Part shown: in pieces, positions 49,623 to 64,000 of the stretch
How positions within the stretch are numbered: the stretch's first letter is position 1
Layout of the letters: each line of letters starts with the position of its first letter
Source: Phascolomyces articulosus
Lineage: Eukaryota > Mucoromycota > Mucoromycetes > Mucorales > Lichtheimiaceae
Direction of reading: 5' to 3'
DNA: 64,000 nucleotides
Assembly: GCA_025677815.1 (NCBI GenBank)
Contig: JAIXMP010000020.1
Coordinates: forward strand, 744,001-808,000
The notes under the pieces: model-generated
The model's input: only the letters and a program-made list of their open reading frames with translations
Told to the model about the DNA's origin: nothing
Databases searched by the model: none
Program-made: the position numbers and the translations under genes

Positions 49623-50935
49623 TCATAATGTAATTCTTTGATTTATTATTCCTTCCTGATCTTGTTCTTCTTCTTGGGTTGATGGTGAAGACGATAATAA
49701 TAATAAGCTATTATTACGATTTAAGTGATTATTATTTAAAGATTTAATATCAGTAGTATTAGTAGTATCCTGTAACCAGCCACGAATATGATTGTTATTG
49801 TTGGGGGAGGAAACATCGATGCGCACGCTTCTTGAAAATGCATCCGCCACGCGCTCCACACTATTAACACTACTGCAACTACTATTACTACTTCTACCAC
49901 TATTATTCTTATTATTATTATGATAATGACTATTATAATAATGATCATCCATTAAAGACAACAGCGGCATAGTATTACTAGTAGTCCGATGCGGTGTCAA
50001 TCCAAATGCCTCAGGTGATGTTTCAAATGCGGTATAATAACTTGTTGATGGATGTGATAAATCCACATTCGGTGTTGTCTGTGTCCCAATGGATCTTGTG
50101 GCTGTAGTCGTCGTTGATGTAGTTTTCATCATCGTATTATTCAGTTCTTTTTCTTTATCTTTATTATGGGATGCTTCATCTAATACAGATATTAATCGTT
50201 CGTTCTATTTTTATATATATTCATAGATAAAGTTCAGATGACAATGATGATAATGAGAAGCACGTTAATATTATAGATAGATAGAATTATTACCTCCTGT
50301 TCTAACCAGTTCATATGAAAGAGTCTTAATTTAAGATCGAAGTTTTCCTTTTTCAGATCCGCAATCATCTAAAATACATAAACAGTGTTTTTTTGGTGTA
50401 ACTTGACTAATTCTTTTTTACTCGCACGTCCCCTTGACGCTTCTAATTATGACACATTTACTCAATCCATTATCGTCACTCATCATCAGAAAAGGGGAAG
50501 AAAAGTGAAAGGAGAACACATCATTTCATCATTCTCGTCTCCACTCCTTATCACTTTTTTCCCCCACTCTCCTTCTTTAAACCCACCCTCCTACACCACG
50601 TAACACTTCTCCCAATTTTCCTTAATCACTCCTTATAGAATGAATTTATTTTTTACCTTTTCAAGTTCTTTAAATGGCGCTGTTTTATTATGATTATTAT
50701 TAGGATGTAATTGGGGTGGTGGTGGTTGTAAAGGTTGTGAAGATGATGATTGTTGTTGCTGTTGGCCATAGCTCCTTGGATTGGAGGATGGAAAAGTAGA
50801 GAAAGTGGCTGGTTTTGGTAAACCTGGGGGTCTACCTAAGCTAGTAAGACGAAAGAGTCGCCGACTTGAAGCTGAACTTGAAGAACACACCGATAATAAA
50901 TCATCTTGATAATCGAATGACGATGAAGATGCCAT
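49623..50935 (-). CDS. Short CM1-motif protein (Mto1/centrosomin-like gamma-tubulin recruiter)
   Basis: Three exons, 50657-50935, 50294-50368 and 49623-50204, give 311 residues. The recognisable part straddles exons 1-3: APFKELEK, MIADLKKENFDLKLRLFHMN, then WLEQENERLISVLDEA. This fits centrosomin motif 1 (CM1), a short helix that binds and activates gamma-tubulin ring complexes in Mto1, Pcp1/Spc110 relatives, centrosomin and CDK5RAP2. The remainder is disordered: Ser/Gln/Pro-rich before the motif, Asn/Ser/Thr/His-rich after it. No long coiled coil is present, whereas classic CM1 proteins are usually over 1000 residues. A role in microtubule nucleation is inferred from the motif alone. I chose the ATG at 50935 (MASSSSF); the open frame before it is an unlikely leader. 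Confidence 0.75.
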
Positions 50936-51179
50936 GGTTGTTATGTTTAGATTGAATTCCAAATTGTAAAAATAAAGGAAAAAAAACAACACGGAAAAAA
51001 AATCCTCAGCGAGAGTTATTCTTTTTAGTTGTAGTTTATCCACATTCTTTTTATTGTTTGTTTTATATGAAAGTGGATTTTTTTTAATCCATCATCACCT
51101 ATCATAAGAACCTATAGTAACACATCCGAATGGATAATAGAGTTTCATTCCTTTTTCGTCCACTGATTTTCTTTTGGAG

Positions 51180-51658
51180 ATGAATAATCATAAAAAGAGG
51201 TTATTCGAACAAATATGTCATGATATCAATCAAGATGACTCTTCTACTTCTACTATCAATATAAAAAGACCTCACTTGGATTCAATTTATTTTATATGTC
51301 CAGAATGTCGTGCACGTCCTCTCACTCCTTGTAATACAGGTGTTTGTTGTCATAATTGTAATCTCATCATTACTTTGGATTGTCCTGATCTTACGCGTCA
51401 TGCTATGAATAGAATGTTAGCCATGGTCCAATCGCAACACAAGTAAATATTAATCATTTCTATTTTTTTTTCGGGTATATATTATTAACTCTTATTCTGA
51501 CAACAACCATATAAACTTTGTTCTTTTATAGAAACTGTACCAATACCAGGAATCATATTAGTCACACTTCGAAAGTAATACCCCTCACACTACCTGATGA
51601 TAATATTTATCTTTCATGGACTTGTCCTGGATGTCATCAATTAGAAATACTTTTATGA
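51180..51658 (+). CDS. RPA-interacting protein (RPAIN)-like zinc protein
   Basis: Two exons, 51180-51442 and 51532-51658, give 129 residues. Three cysteine pairs and a His/Cys step are spaced as in the C-terminal domain of RPAIN/RIP-alpha: ICPECRARPL, then VCCHNCNLII, a helix with HAMNRMLAMVQSQHKNC, and finally LSWTCPGCHQLEIL at the end. In animals RPAIN carries replication protein A into the nucleus. Only the zinc domain and a short basic N-terminus (MNNHKKRLFEQI) are present here, so the animal-type N-terminal RPA-binding part is very short or missing. The gene is transcribed divergently from the CM1 gene with only about 240 bases between their starts. Confidence 0.75.
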
Positions 51659-51973
51659 TATGTCAACAAGATTGCCTGAGTGTCTTTGTGTGTATATTTT
51701 ATTTTTGGATGGGTGTGCGTGTGTGTCTGTGTGTGTTTGTGAAAAAAAAGGGGGATAACAACAAAATAAACGATAGAAGAAAAAAATAAAATAATAAAAT
51801 CAAAAGAAAGGAAAGAAAGAAAATGTGTTTCTTATGATGGTGATGTCTGTGTGAGTGTTTACGTGTATGTTTTGGAAATAGGTTTGGAAGAGAGAGGTTT
51901 GGAGGGAGTGAGAGTATATATATGTGTGTGTGTATGAGAATGAATGAAAAAGAAAAAAAAAGAGTGTAATAAT
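51659..51973. repeat. Convergent 3' intergenic with GT repeats
   Basis: Short region between convergent genes, rich in (GT)n and GA-type simple sequence on the plus strand (about 51715-51740 and 51915-51935). No gene seen. Confidence 0.5.
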
Positions 51974-54577
<2,604 letters not shown>

Positions 54578-55517
54578 ATTTTCTTTATTCTTTATATGAA
54601 ACAAAAGAGAAGAGGTGTGAGTGTGTGTGTGTGAAAGAGAGATGGGAAAGAAAGAATAAAAAAAAGGGAGAGAAAAGAAGAAAAAAAAAGTTGGTTAATA
54701 ATTCACACCACACTTTGAAGGGTGCGGGGTATTAGAATAGTATTTAGTTGTCTAGCCAATGAAAAAGGTCATATAAAAACAATAATTATAGAACCAGTAG
54801 TCCAGTCTTTCTTATTTTCAAATCGTACTTCATACAATAATAAGTTTTAGATATCGTCATGTGGTTTCTTCAATATAAGGTCAAACGCAGGTACATATTA
54901 CTATAAGGATTCTTTCTGGTGATAGTAGTTAGTTATTAATCAAATATATATTTGAGAAAATGGCAACAAACAACTTTCTACCTCAATACCTACTTTTCTT
55001 GCTTTCTTTCATAACAACAACTACAACGACTACGATGACAATGAACGGATATAGGTCATAGGTGATTGATTCTCTTTCGCGAGTAAAAGCTATATATACT
55101 TTACTCTACCATACTAGGTAGTTTATTCTATAATCATCCAAGAATCCTATTGCCAAGCAACAGACAGAACATATCACATGCTATCAAAAAAGAATACTGT
55201 TTATTCTTTACCTATCGGATTTCTTTACTAAAAAAGCAATTATTATACTAAGAAAACCTCGTTCGTAATAAACGGATTCTTTTTAAACAACTTAGTAATA
55301 GTCAAATAAACAGTGCTTATGAGATACCTCTTTATCCTTGATAGTATCATTGTCTTTTTATATTCATTCCAAACAAAAATTAACCATCATTTATTTTGGC
55401 AACTTTTAAAGAGCTTTTGAGTCTGAGCCAAGCTGTAAAAGGGAACTTTTGCATGGAAAATCGTAGCTTTTTTAAAATTCCTCTCTTTCAACCTCCTTTT
55501 TTTATTTCTTTTGCACT
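54578..55517. other. Divergent intergenic region, no gene seen
   Basis: Lies between the 5' ends of the Ypk1-like and SNARE genes, with GA/GT-rich simple sequence near 54615-54690, then AT-rich DNA. It should carry both promoters. Confidence 0.5.
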
Positions 55518-56704
55518 ATGGATACCAAACTTGCCACTCGTCTTGAAGTACTTGCAGATAATAGCTTACCTACAGTCTATGAACGTAATCGTTTAAAACA
55601 ATTAAAGTACGTCATTATATTTACAAAGATTGATATATAAATAAATAAAATAGAACGATTGTTCTCTTCCCGTTTTTCCATGCCAAGCCTAATGTCAATG
55701 ACAACAACAACAACCAAAACTTGAATCTATTTATATACTTATTAATGCATTAGATTAAATTATGACAAGTACGAAGCCACTATTCAAAAGAATTTAACAC
55801 AACTTCGAGATGGATTAAAAACATTGGAACAACAATTAGCAGAAGAAGAAGAATCAGGTGTAACGTATGTTTTATATCAAAAAAGAAACCATATCCTATG
55901 TAGCTTTCAATTCACATACTTTGGATGTTATTCTATTATATTTTATATCAGGGATACCAAACCACATGAAGATCAATTGATTCAATTACAAGTTAAAGTA
56001 GATAAATTGGAAGTGTTATTAGGAAATAATGATGATGAACGGGCAAGGTAATACAGCCGGCGTGGATTTTTGTGTGTGCGGATCAAAATAAAATTCGACC
56101 TATTGACGCCCTATACATGGACCTCTATGGTGTTATTAGAGATATATTGTTAGGTAATAAAAGAGGTAAATCAGTAAGGTTTAATCCAGCACAAGAAGTC
56201 AATCCAAGTGATCTTGAAAATGGTCAAATTTTACAACTTCAACAACGATTAATCGAAGGTATGTGCTCTCCCTTTCTCTTTTTGCGATAAAGATGTGGTA
56301 TTTTTTTGTTTATTTTTGTACACGTGACTCATATATTATATGCATGACGTATGTTGCACACAGAACAAGATGATAATTTGGATGAATTATCTGACGCCAT
56401 TCGACGACAACGAGAACTTGGATTAATGATTGGAGATGAATTGGAAACACATGTTCAATTGATTGATGAAACAGAAGAAATGGTAGATCGAACAGATGCT
56501 CGATTAAAAAAAGCGAAAAAGAAATTGGATTATGTTGGACGTAAAATGAAAGAAAATAGTAAGTTAAAGTGGGCTTGAAGTAGACTATTCAAATGGTAAA
56601 TTATGATGAAGGAATTAATATTAACGATAATATTAATAGGATCTATTTGTATTGTTATTGTTCTTATCTTTATATTTTTTATTTTACTTGCACTTTTCCG
56701 TTAA
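55518..56704 (+). CDS. Qc-SNARE (Syn8/syntaxin-8-like)
   Basis: Six exons, 55518-55606, 55754-55864, 55952-56047, 56140-56258, 56364-56558 and 56640-56704, give 224 residues. The N-terminal half is helical, as in regulatory SNARE domains. The SNARE motif (about 140-200) reads EQDDNLDELSDAIRRQRELG, then LMIGDELETHVQLIDETEEM and VDRTDARLKKAKKKLDYV, with the zero-layer Gln in HVQLID. The last exon of 65 bases encodes a tail anchor (SICIVIVLIFIFFILLALF) ending in Arg, so the protein is a single-pass endosome/vacuole-type SNARE. Stopping at the earlier in-frame TGA near 56578 would lose the anchor; splicing at the gtaagt donor after 56558 is therefore the better model. Assignment to Syn8 rather than another Qc-SNARE rests on overall pattern. 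Confidence 0.9.
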
Positions 56705-58486
56705 TATACAATCTTTTTTTTTTGTATTTCCTTCCTCCAAACAATTCTATATATACATATACTTCTTTTACCCTCCTATTCTTTTTTTTATTTATTTTTC
56801 TTTTGTAGTCAATATATATCATCAGATTCTTTATCATCAACAAATAATATCAAACTTGGTTTAATATATTGGATTTCAAATGGATACATGGATGTTTTCA
56901 TATACGATTATAGTATCAATATGGTGATATTGCCATATAGAACCACACTATGTGTTAAATATACTTATATGTACACATTAAACAACTTTTATCACAGCTA
57001 TATGATATAACCGGCAACGATCAATATAAAAAAAATGAAGCATCAAATCCAATTTTCATCCAACCCCATATGCGTATCCAAGTTAACAAATAATTGTTTG
57101 GGAGAGTTATAAAGTAAAAACTTGGATACCTGGATTTTCTTGGTATACATTGACAAATAGTGGACTTTCTCTTAACAAATATATCAAGACAAAATATAGT
57201 TCGTATAGAGTGTATCATTTTGTTATACACAAAGAGTTAAACTATAAAACTTATTGGCTAGACAGCGTGCTAGGTTCATGATAACATATAAATGTATAGC
57301 TGGATAAGTTATTATAAACATATCCAAATTGGACAACGTTTATATAAATCAGCTATCAAAAAGTTTAATTGGAAACAAGTACAAAATTGCTATCATTATG
57401 CAGTACTCATATATGTATATATAAAGGGTAACGAAAAAAGAACCATAACAGGGTGTATGTCAAAAGATATGTAACAAACTGGTTCCATCTACTCTAAATC
57501 TGTATATTACTGAAAGTTCACGCTATCATTCAATAATAGTATTCAAGACAACATCTCTTCATTCCAAAATGAATAAATATTTATTGGTTAGGATTACTTT
57601 AGTAAGTTTGAACATAGAGTTCATATATATCATGAATCATAAGGAATAGTAAAAAAGTATATAAAAATGCTAAGTTTTTCGTCCCATTGATTTACTTAGT
57701 TACAAAGAGAGAGATTCTTTGACAAGATGCGTTTCTCTATTAAAATTGGATCTCTAACAGCGACCATTAAAAAAAGAATCTGAGAAAAAAAAATCTTTAT
57801 AATTTTCACTTGAAAAGGATCTTACTAAGAAGAAAACCTTCATGGAGTTTTGTATCATCTTGGATGTCCTCTGAAAAAGTGTGGGGGAACGATTCCGATA
57901 AGTTGATAAAATCGGATAATCGTGTCGCCAGCAAAATTCCGATCTTGACATTTGCAATCAAATGCCTTTTCCCTTACTACACCTTTCTGTAAAGTTGCAT
58001 CAAAAAAACTTTATCTCAACTCTTCTTTAAACTTGTATTCATCGATGATCAAAAAGGGAAATTATCAAAATTAAGGTTTGGGCATGCTGTTTTGTTGTAA
58101 ATGTTGATCTCCCACCTAAACACAATGTAAATATTTGCTAGTAAACAGAGTACGTGCTTAAATATGGATATCGATGAATTACCAAAGCTCAAGAAGATGA
58201 ATTCAGCCAGTTTATGCTTTATAAAATCAACATTTATAATTTATTTATATAAAGAGATCTTAATATATGTAATAATAACAAAGAAGAAATATCCACGATG
58301 ACCACCTACACATAAAAGAAAATGTATAGAAAAAAATATGAAAATAGGGAAGAGAGAAAAATAATAGGAAATATACTAATAAAAAAGAAAACGAACTTGG
58401 AATACTCAAATGAAAATAGAAGAAAAAAAACAACAATAACAAATGTAATAATAAAAGAAAAGAAATATTAAAATCTAATTTCAATG
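56705..58486. other. Long intergenic region with only faint coding traces
   Basis: 3' flanks of two convergent genes plus AT-rich DNA. A minus-strand stretch near 57950-57790 reads LIANVKIGILLATRLSDFIN then LSESFPHTFSEDIQDDTKLH before a stop. It looks coding-like but matches nothing I know. I would not call a gene here. Confidence 0.4.
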
Positions 58487-60213
58487 CTAGTTCGAGGAAT
58501 TATTATCAGACGACTGTAACAAAGGTGCACGTTCATTATCAACGCGTGCCAACTCTTCATCCGTTGCAAAAGGGTAGCGAATGACGCCATTAAAGTAAAA
58601 TGTGCCTGTGACCATGATAACAAAACCAATCACCTGGATCCATGAGAATTGTTCCCAACCAAGGTATAATGATACCATCCAAATAAACAACGTTCTATTT
58701 AAATGCATATCATAATTAATATACTCACTTTGTCGTTATTTTTTTTTGTTTCGTCATTCCCAGGAACACATATCCTTTTCCCCTTTCTTCTACTTCTACT
58801 TTCTCCATCATATTCATCCTACGAAGTAATTTTTACCTGCAAGTATCGATGGTACTTCTAGCGGTTGCAGAAATACGGCTTGTAATAGCTAAACCAAACC
58901 AATTGAAGAAGGCAATGGACAATGCAATGGCAATACCCGTCTGCCAAACACCAGGTACATCAAAAAAGTCATGGAAACCCTTTTCAATATCAAATGCCGC
59001 GTGATGTTTACCAAAGAACACGTGTAAGAAAGGCAAGGCACCCAGTACCGACACAAGACCAAAGGAACCTTCTAACCCGACAGCTTTTACAGGAGTAACG
59101 TGGTAACGACGAAGGATTTTTTCTTCAATGACAAATTGGGAGGCCGTAAATAATTGAGCTCCGAGAACCAAAACGACGCCCACAAGAGACATAACATCAA
59201 GTGTATCTTCTTGACCATCCACACCATTGGTTTCAGATGGTTTGTTTTGAGGGAAAATCAAAGAAGAAAGACCTACAATGGCAACACCACTGACGACCAT
59301 TCCCAAAGCAACCCATTCAAACACACGTAATCTTCGATTGAGGAAAAAGTAACTGAAAATACCCGTAAAGATGACAACTGCACCACGGAGCATTTGATAG
59401 ACACTGGCTGAAGTAAATAACAAGCCCACATTCATAATCTTTATATTACCGAAGAATATATAAATTAGATGAGTATATATATATATATATATTTGTAAAA
59501 TAGCCATCAACTGAATGAAATATTGAAAAAGTATTATTTACCGTAGTGGCAGTCATATCACAAAGTGTAGGAATCCAGAAGAGAAATGCTTTACGTCCTT
59601 TTAATGGTTCACGATTTTTTTGCTTATCTACTTGTTGGTCTACATCGTCAATTAATTGAGCAGCATCCAATTGATTGGGTGCCGATGGAGGAATAGCTTC
59701 ATAAGCTTGACGCCGTTGCTGATATACTTGATATAAATAGACAATCATAACGGCAGTTTCACCTACAAACATGTTGAGACTATGATAAACAAGTTAACAA
59801 CTTGTCAATCTTGACACTCAACCTCTTCTCTCCTTTTTATCCCGCAAACCACTTTCGCTGAATATTCCCATCCATATTTGCAAAGAAAAACGAAATATAG
59901 CTTACGTCTGCCATACAGGCTGTTCAAAGTATCGTCTTTTTGTTGGATCGGGATCATCACAGAATTCGACACATTGCATGTCTTGGTACTTATTTAAGAT
60001 GGTATTACATACACCTTATCAAATGTTATGAGGAAATGAATTAAAAAAAATAGATTCATCGTCAGCAACCACTTTTGACAAGATTGATCTAAATATGAAT
60101 CATAATAACCATACACAGTAAAAAAAAAAAGGTTTTCTAAAATATTTACCAGATATAAGCATACCAATGACCAACAATAATGTGGTCGTTGTATGCATTG
60201 ACGTTGATGGCAT
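58487..60213 (-). CDS. SLC35F6-type transporter (drug/metabolite transporter superfamily)
   Basis: Five exons, 60150-60213, 59906-60014, 59542-59779, 58837-59438 and 58487-58694, give 406 residues. About ten hydrophobic segments are spread through the protein. Family markers include the start (STSMHTTTTLLLVIGMLISG), the early YQDMQCVEFCDDP loop, FLFWIPTLCDMTATT, SVYQMLRGAVVIFTGIFSYF, GAQLFTASQFVIEEKILRRY and GLVSVLGALPF. These are typical of SLC35F6, a nucleotide-sugar-transporter relative reported at lysosomes and mitochondria in animals; its substrate is not established. The C-terminus (EELARVDNERAPLLQSSDNN) includes a dileucine-like PLL motif used for vacuole or endosome sorting. Two acceptors (before exons 2 and 4) end in AAG instead of the usual pyrimidine-AG, but the joins restore conserved sequence. 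Confidence 0.93.
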
Positions 60214-63200
60214 ATTTCAATTGTAAATATTATGTGTGATTGACAGAGAGAAGGGATAAGAAGAAGAAAAAAAAGGGGGGGTGTGAGAGCGAGATAGATA
60301 AAAGAAATAATTATAAAAAATACCCATTTTCAGAAGCTCCTGCAAATGCAACTGGTCCATTTGCATTTCCTCTTTACTTTTTTGGTCATAGTCATGCGAC
60401 TTATTTCGTTTTGAGAATGTATTATTACATCATATTTTTCAATGTGAGATAGAAAATCGTATATCATTTCTTCGCTTTTTAGACACGTAAGTGTCCCTTT
60501 CATATACTATACCAAATTACTTGTCTAAAAGGCCATCAAAATGTTGATATATTATTCCAGATCATAGAATATATAAATATAGTCTTTTATGATGTTTTTG
60601 GTAAGTTTTGCCAAGTTTATACATATCAAATTCCAAAGACCGAAGGAGTTTGTTGACGAGCTGATGGGAGAGTTTATACATTGTACTCTTAGTTCTTATA
60701 TGCCGATCAGCCAAGAAGATTGAGATTTATGCTTCCCCCTTTTATTGCCAAATACAAAAAGCTGTCCCAGTCTTGCTAGATGTCTAATCTCTATTCGTCA
60801 TAATATTAGCATCTTGGTTCAACTAAGCTCGATAAATTATTAATTAAAGATTTCATGGGGTATATATCGTTAAAATGGTCTTACACTAATACATGATAAT
60901 ATATGATTATAAAATATGCAGATGACTAGATATAGCAAATGAGATATTTAAACGCTGAAGAAAAATAATCCTGAATTCAGGAATATGGGATATAGTATAT
61001 CCATTATTCCTAGCCAGCAAAAGCACCCAAGGAAATATATCATTCATTATAAATTTTAGTCTCTTTTGTTTTGTTGAAAATCATCAACTTGACCTTTTCT
61101 TTAATTTTATTTCTGAATTCAGGGATATTCAGGAATACCGTTTTCTAAACAATATATGTAGACTATTAGGATTTTTATGATGAGTCGAATTTGTTTTTTT
61201 TCTTTTGTTTTATGTAGTATCTTGTGAAACAGGTGCTCCACAAGCTAGTCGTAGACAGGCAGTTGGCGTAATCATTGTTATTTTGGAATTTTTTATTCTT
61301 TTGTCTTCATATACTTTATATAGTTGTTTCCATAGTGTTCATAACAATTCTCTATTATAATAAAAAGAAAACAAAAAACTCAGTCATTCGTTTTTATGAG
61401 CTTACCACTGTATATTTTCATTATGTCCCTTCATTTTTTTTTTTTTGAATAATCTTACCTCAAAACCATGTACCTATACAATGAAAACAATAATAAAAAA
61501 TACTACTAGGTAGTAAATTATTTGTTGGCATTATCTGAATAACAAGTTAAATAAAAAAATGATAAGGCGAAGTAAAGAGTGATAGGAGGAAAAGAGCGAT
61601 AATATAGGCAGCAGAGATACTAATGTCAAAAACTACGATAATAAGTCTCAGAAGAGTAAATTGCTCAAAATAAACCAGATAAACTTACTATTGATTCGCT
61701 CTACATAACAATGTTCCCTGCTTATTTAGTCTTGCAGTCTAAATTGTATTATTATATCGAAATATCGTTACAGCGAGCAGATACAGTATTTCGTTGTTTT
61801 TTGTCGAATAACCAGGTTTCAACTGATAAACATTCCTCTATTACCATCTATAAAAATACTTACAGAATTCTAGCATCGTTCAATGAGGATCGGACCCTCA
61901 CTTGATATTACACGATAAGCAGTACATTTTGCTGCTAAATCAGTATTCTCCGCAAGAACATTGGAGCTGGTATTGGTTTCTACATAATTGATAGTGTTGT
62001 GACAAATAAATGTGCTGTATTTTTCGGTGAGGGTGAGGGTCAATGGAAGTCTAACTTCTTTGTGTAAATCGCTCTAGACTTGACTACTGTTGGTGCCCTT
62101 GGGTGAAGATGCTAATGAATCTTGGAGTTTTAGCTGCATCTATTTATATTTGTGTTAGTGAGAGCCTTTTTTATGATACTATGAAATTCATGCAAAAAAA
62201 TACACTTGATTGTTTTTGGGAGAGTACTGTAGATCTGCCAATTTAGCGTACTCATTTTATAAAATTATGAACCATGCAGTATATATATTACAATAAGAAA
62301 AAGTGATTTAACAAACATGAACTATAAACTATAAAAACAATCTCTGGAATTACTCGCTATTGATTCAATATTTTCTATGCCGCTTTTCGTTGTATAGAAG
62401 GAATTGCCGTGTGTTACTGTTTAACAGAGTTGTTCTTTTAATAAGTCCAAATTGTTTTTTGGGATGTCAAAGGGGATAGTGTATTCGAATTTTTGTTATA
62501 ATGTGAATATATAAAAATAGAGTGTGGGTTTGAATCAATAAAGACTAGAAAAAGAATTTGTAGTGGTCATTGAAGACTCTGAAAATGAGGTATGCAAGTG
62601 TTCAGGAATGTAAAAAAAAAATGTGGGTTTGAGTTAAATGATCAGAAAAATGCTGTTAAACTTGGATGCAAAATGCTTGTCCTAATGATGATGATCATTA
62701 AACATATCCCAATACAAATAATTAATGATACACTACTAAATATCTATCCTACAAATATTTGTAGGTATCGATGGCCTGTGTTCATCCATACGATAATCAT
62801 CGTGTAACTTTCTATCGCAGTTATAGGAGCTGATAGATATATTCCCACATAGTAAATTACCATCAATAACCAGTAATATATTATAGCTCTTCTTTTTTCT
62901 CTAATAACAGTAGTATGGATGAGAATATGTGATGTCATACATTTTTATTGCTTGAACAGATGTAAAGAAGTCAATGTATTGACAACAGTAGTGATTTCAT
63001 TATATATGAATATACACATTGAATTATGCATAACTCATTATTACTATTACTATTACTATATAATAAAAGACTGTATTTACAAGATGAGTATATGTAATAA
63101 GAAATATTTTAAATATCATTCAATTTGTTAATTGAATTATTATTCATGAGTCATCCATCATCTACATAAATAGCCTTGCAAGTACAAACATGGATAATAG

Positions 63201-63970
63201 TATACCAAAGGACTGGATCTCTCTACTACTCACCAACAACATTTTTCGGATAAAAACTAACCTCAAGATTCGGGTTACCCAGATTGGGGAAGGGTGAATG
63301 AATAGCACGAGCTAATAGCCTTTATCCGCATTCAAGGAATCTGATAATAGCATGTTGATTGTTATCATCAATATTACGGCGCGACCAGCCATGAAAATAA
63401 TTTGCATTGATAGAAAATGAGCTAATGAGAGAAACATCTAGAATATGGATGATCTCTCTTATATTAACCATTGATTAAATTCGGTGATATCGCATCCAAC
63501 AAAAGAATTATAGTTTCGAGGTAGTTTAATATGTCACACTAAAACGAAAAAGCTTTAAATATCCATTCCATAACCATGATGTCTTGCATTGAAAGTGCTG
63601 ATTTGTTTTTAAAAATAATTAAACAAAAAAAAAATAGTACAATATATTATTTAAAGAAGAGATGGGCGAAACAAAGGGGAAAAAAGATACAAAGCAAATG
63701 GAGAGGAAGAAAGGTGAGAGTGTGTGCGGAAAAATGATAATACTATACAAAATGCGAATTAATAAGAGAGTGAGTGTGTGGGAGAGTGTGAGTGAGAGAG
63801 TTAGAAAATGTGATGATAATAATAATAATAATAATAGATATGTAGGATCTGTGTGTGTCTGTGTGCATGGGATGGTTTAGTGGTCGAGGAAATAATGCTA
63901 TTTAAAGTTGTGGATGGTGGTAAAGATAATAATAATATTAATATATTAAAATGGTGTGTGTTTGTTTTCT
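60214..63970. other. Gene-poor region with scattered relics
   Basis: About 3.7 kb without a convincing intact gene. One 40-codon coding-like frame lies at 60604-60723 (SFAKFIHIKFQRPKEFVDEL, then MGEFIHCTLSSYMPISQED and a stop), but it has no start. Around 61960-62110 a frame reads IGAGIGFYIIDSVV then NKCAVFFGEGEGQWKSNFFV before a stop. A TGAATTCAG motif occurs near 60972 and 61112. Simple repeats (AAT, GAGT) appear near 63775-63835. These look like relics or chance. Confidence 0.45.
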
Positions 63971-64000
63971 TTATCGTGAACGTTTAGATTCTGGTGCGTT
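63971..64000 (-). CDS. Possible 3' end of a gene running off the window
   Basis: The last 30 bases on the minus strand read NAPESKRSR and a TAA stop, followed downstream by AT-rich simple sequence like the 3' flanks of other minus-strand genes here. Ten codons are too few to identify or confirm a gene. Confidence 0.25.
   Translation of the reverse strand, partial: NAPESKRSR

Noticed and set aside
57020..57230. Minus-strand transposase-like frame
   Set aside because: No DDE motif or other signature could be found in any of the frames.
61960..62110. Frame reading NKCAVFFGEGEGQWKSNFFV
   Set aside because: Looks somewhat coding but ends in stops at once and I could not connect it to a family; left as unexplained.

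Overview
The window looks like a eukaryotic chromosome segment from an early-diverging fungus, most likely Mucoromycota (Mucorales-like). The DNA is very AT-rich with long homopolymer and trinucleotide runs. Genes are cut by many short (about 50-150 base) GT-AG introns. The gene set mixes standard fungal genes with ones typical outside Dikarya: BLOC-1 subunit 1, a vertebrate-like hyaluronan-synthase-type enzyme, and a cyclic-nucleotide phosphodiesterase with a receiver domain. The taxonomic call is inference from gene content and style.

Layout, left to right. 2.3-4.0 kb: C2H2 zinc-finger gene (+). 4.1-4.75: ZNHIT1/Vps71 (-). 5.5-7.45: two decayed genes, a GH3 beta-glucosidase fragment (+) and a frameshifted QCR2 copy (-). 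8.5-10.2: mitochondrial succinyl-CoA ligase alpha (+). 11.1-11.7: a Tc1/mariner-type transposase remnant and a probable element end. 12.4-15.2: PAK-like kinase with two CRIB domains (+). 16.0-16.9: endonuclease V (+). 17.5-19.6: hyaluronan-synthase-like GT2 (+). 20.4-22.4: three-RRM protein (-). 23.2-27.4: GPI inositol-deacylase (-). 28.7-34.5: condensin SMC4 (-). 35.1-39.4: large kelch membrane protein (-). 41.4-42.0: BLOC1S1 (+). 42.25-42.85: unidentified exon-like pieces (-). 43.0-44.7: aldehyde dehydrogenase pseudogene (+). 45.3-48.8: REC-PDE with a CaaX tail (-). 49.6-50.9: short CM1-motif protein (-). 51.2-51.7: RPAIN-like zinc protein (+). 52.0-54.6: Ypk1/Gad8 AGC kinase (-). 55.5-56.7: Qc-SNARE (+). 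58.5-60.2: SLC35F6-type transporter (-). 60.2-64.0: mostly empty, with possible gene fragments and perhaps the 3' end of a further gene at the right edge (-).

The genes are not an operon or cluster. Several signalling components sit within about 40 kb (PAK-like kinase, cAMP-type phosphodiesterase, Ypk1 kinase), but nothing shows co-regulation. Exon-intron models were built by hand from reading frames, splice consensus and family conservation. Every complete model closes in frame from ATG to stop. The most unusual items are the tandem-CRIB PAK with altered catalytic motifs, the REC-PDE ending in a CaaX box, the vertebrate-like HAS, a 13-base exon in the SMC4 Walker A region, and three ACGCGT boxes upstream of SMC4.
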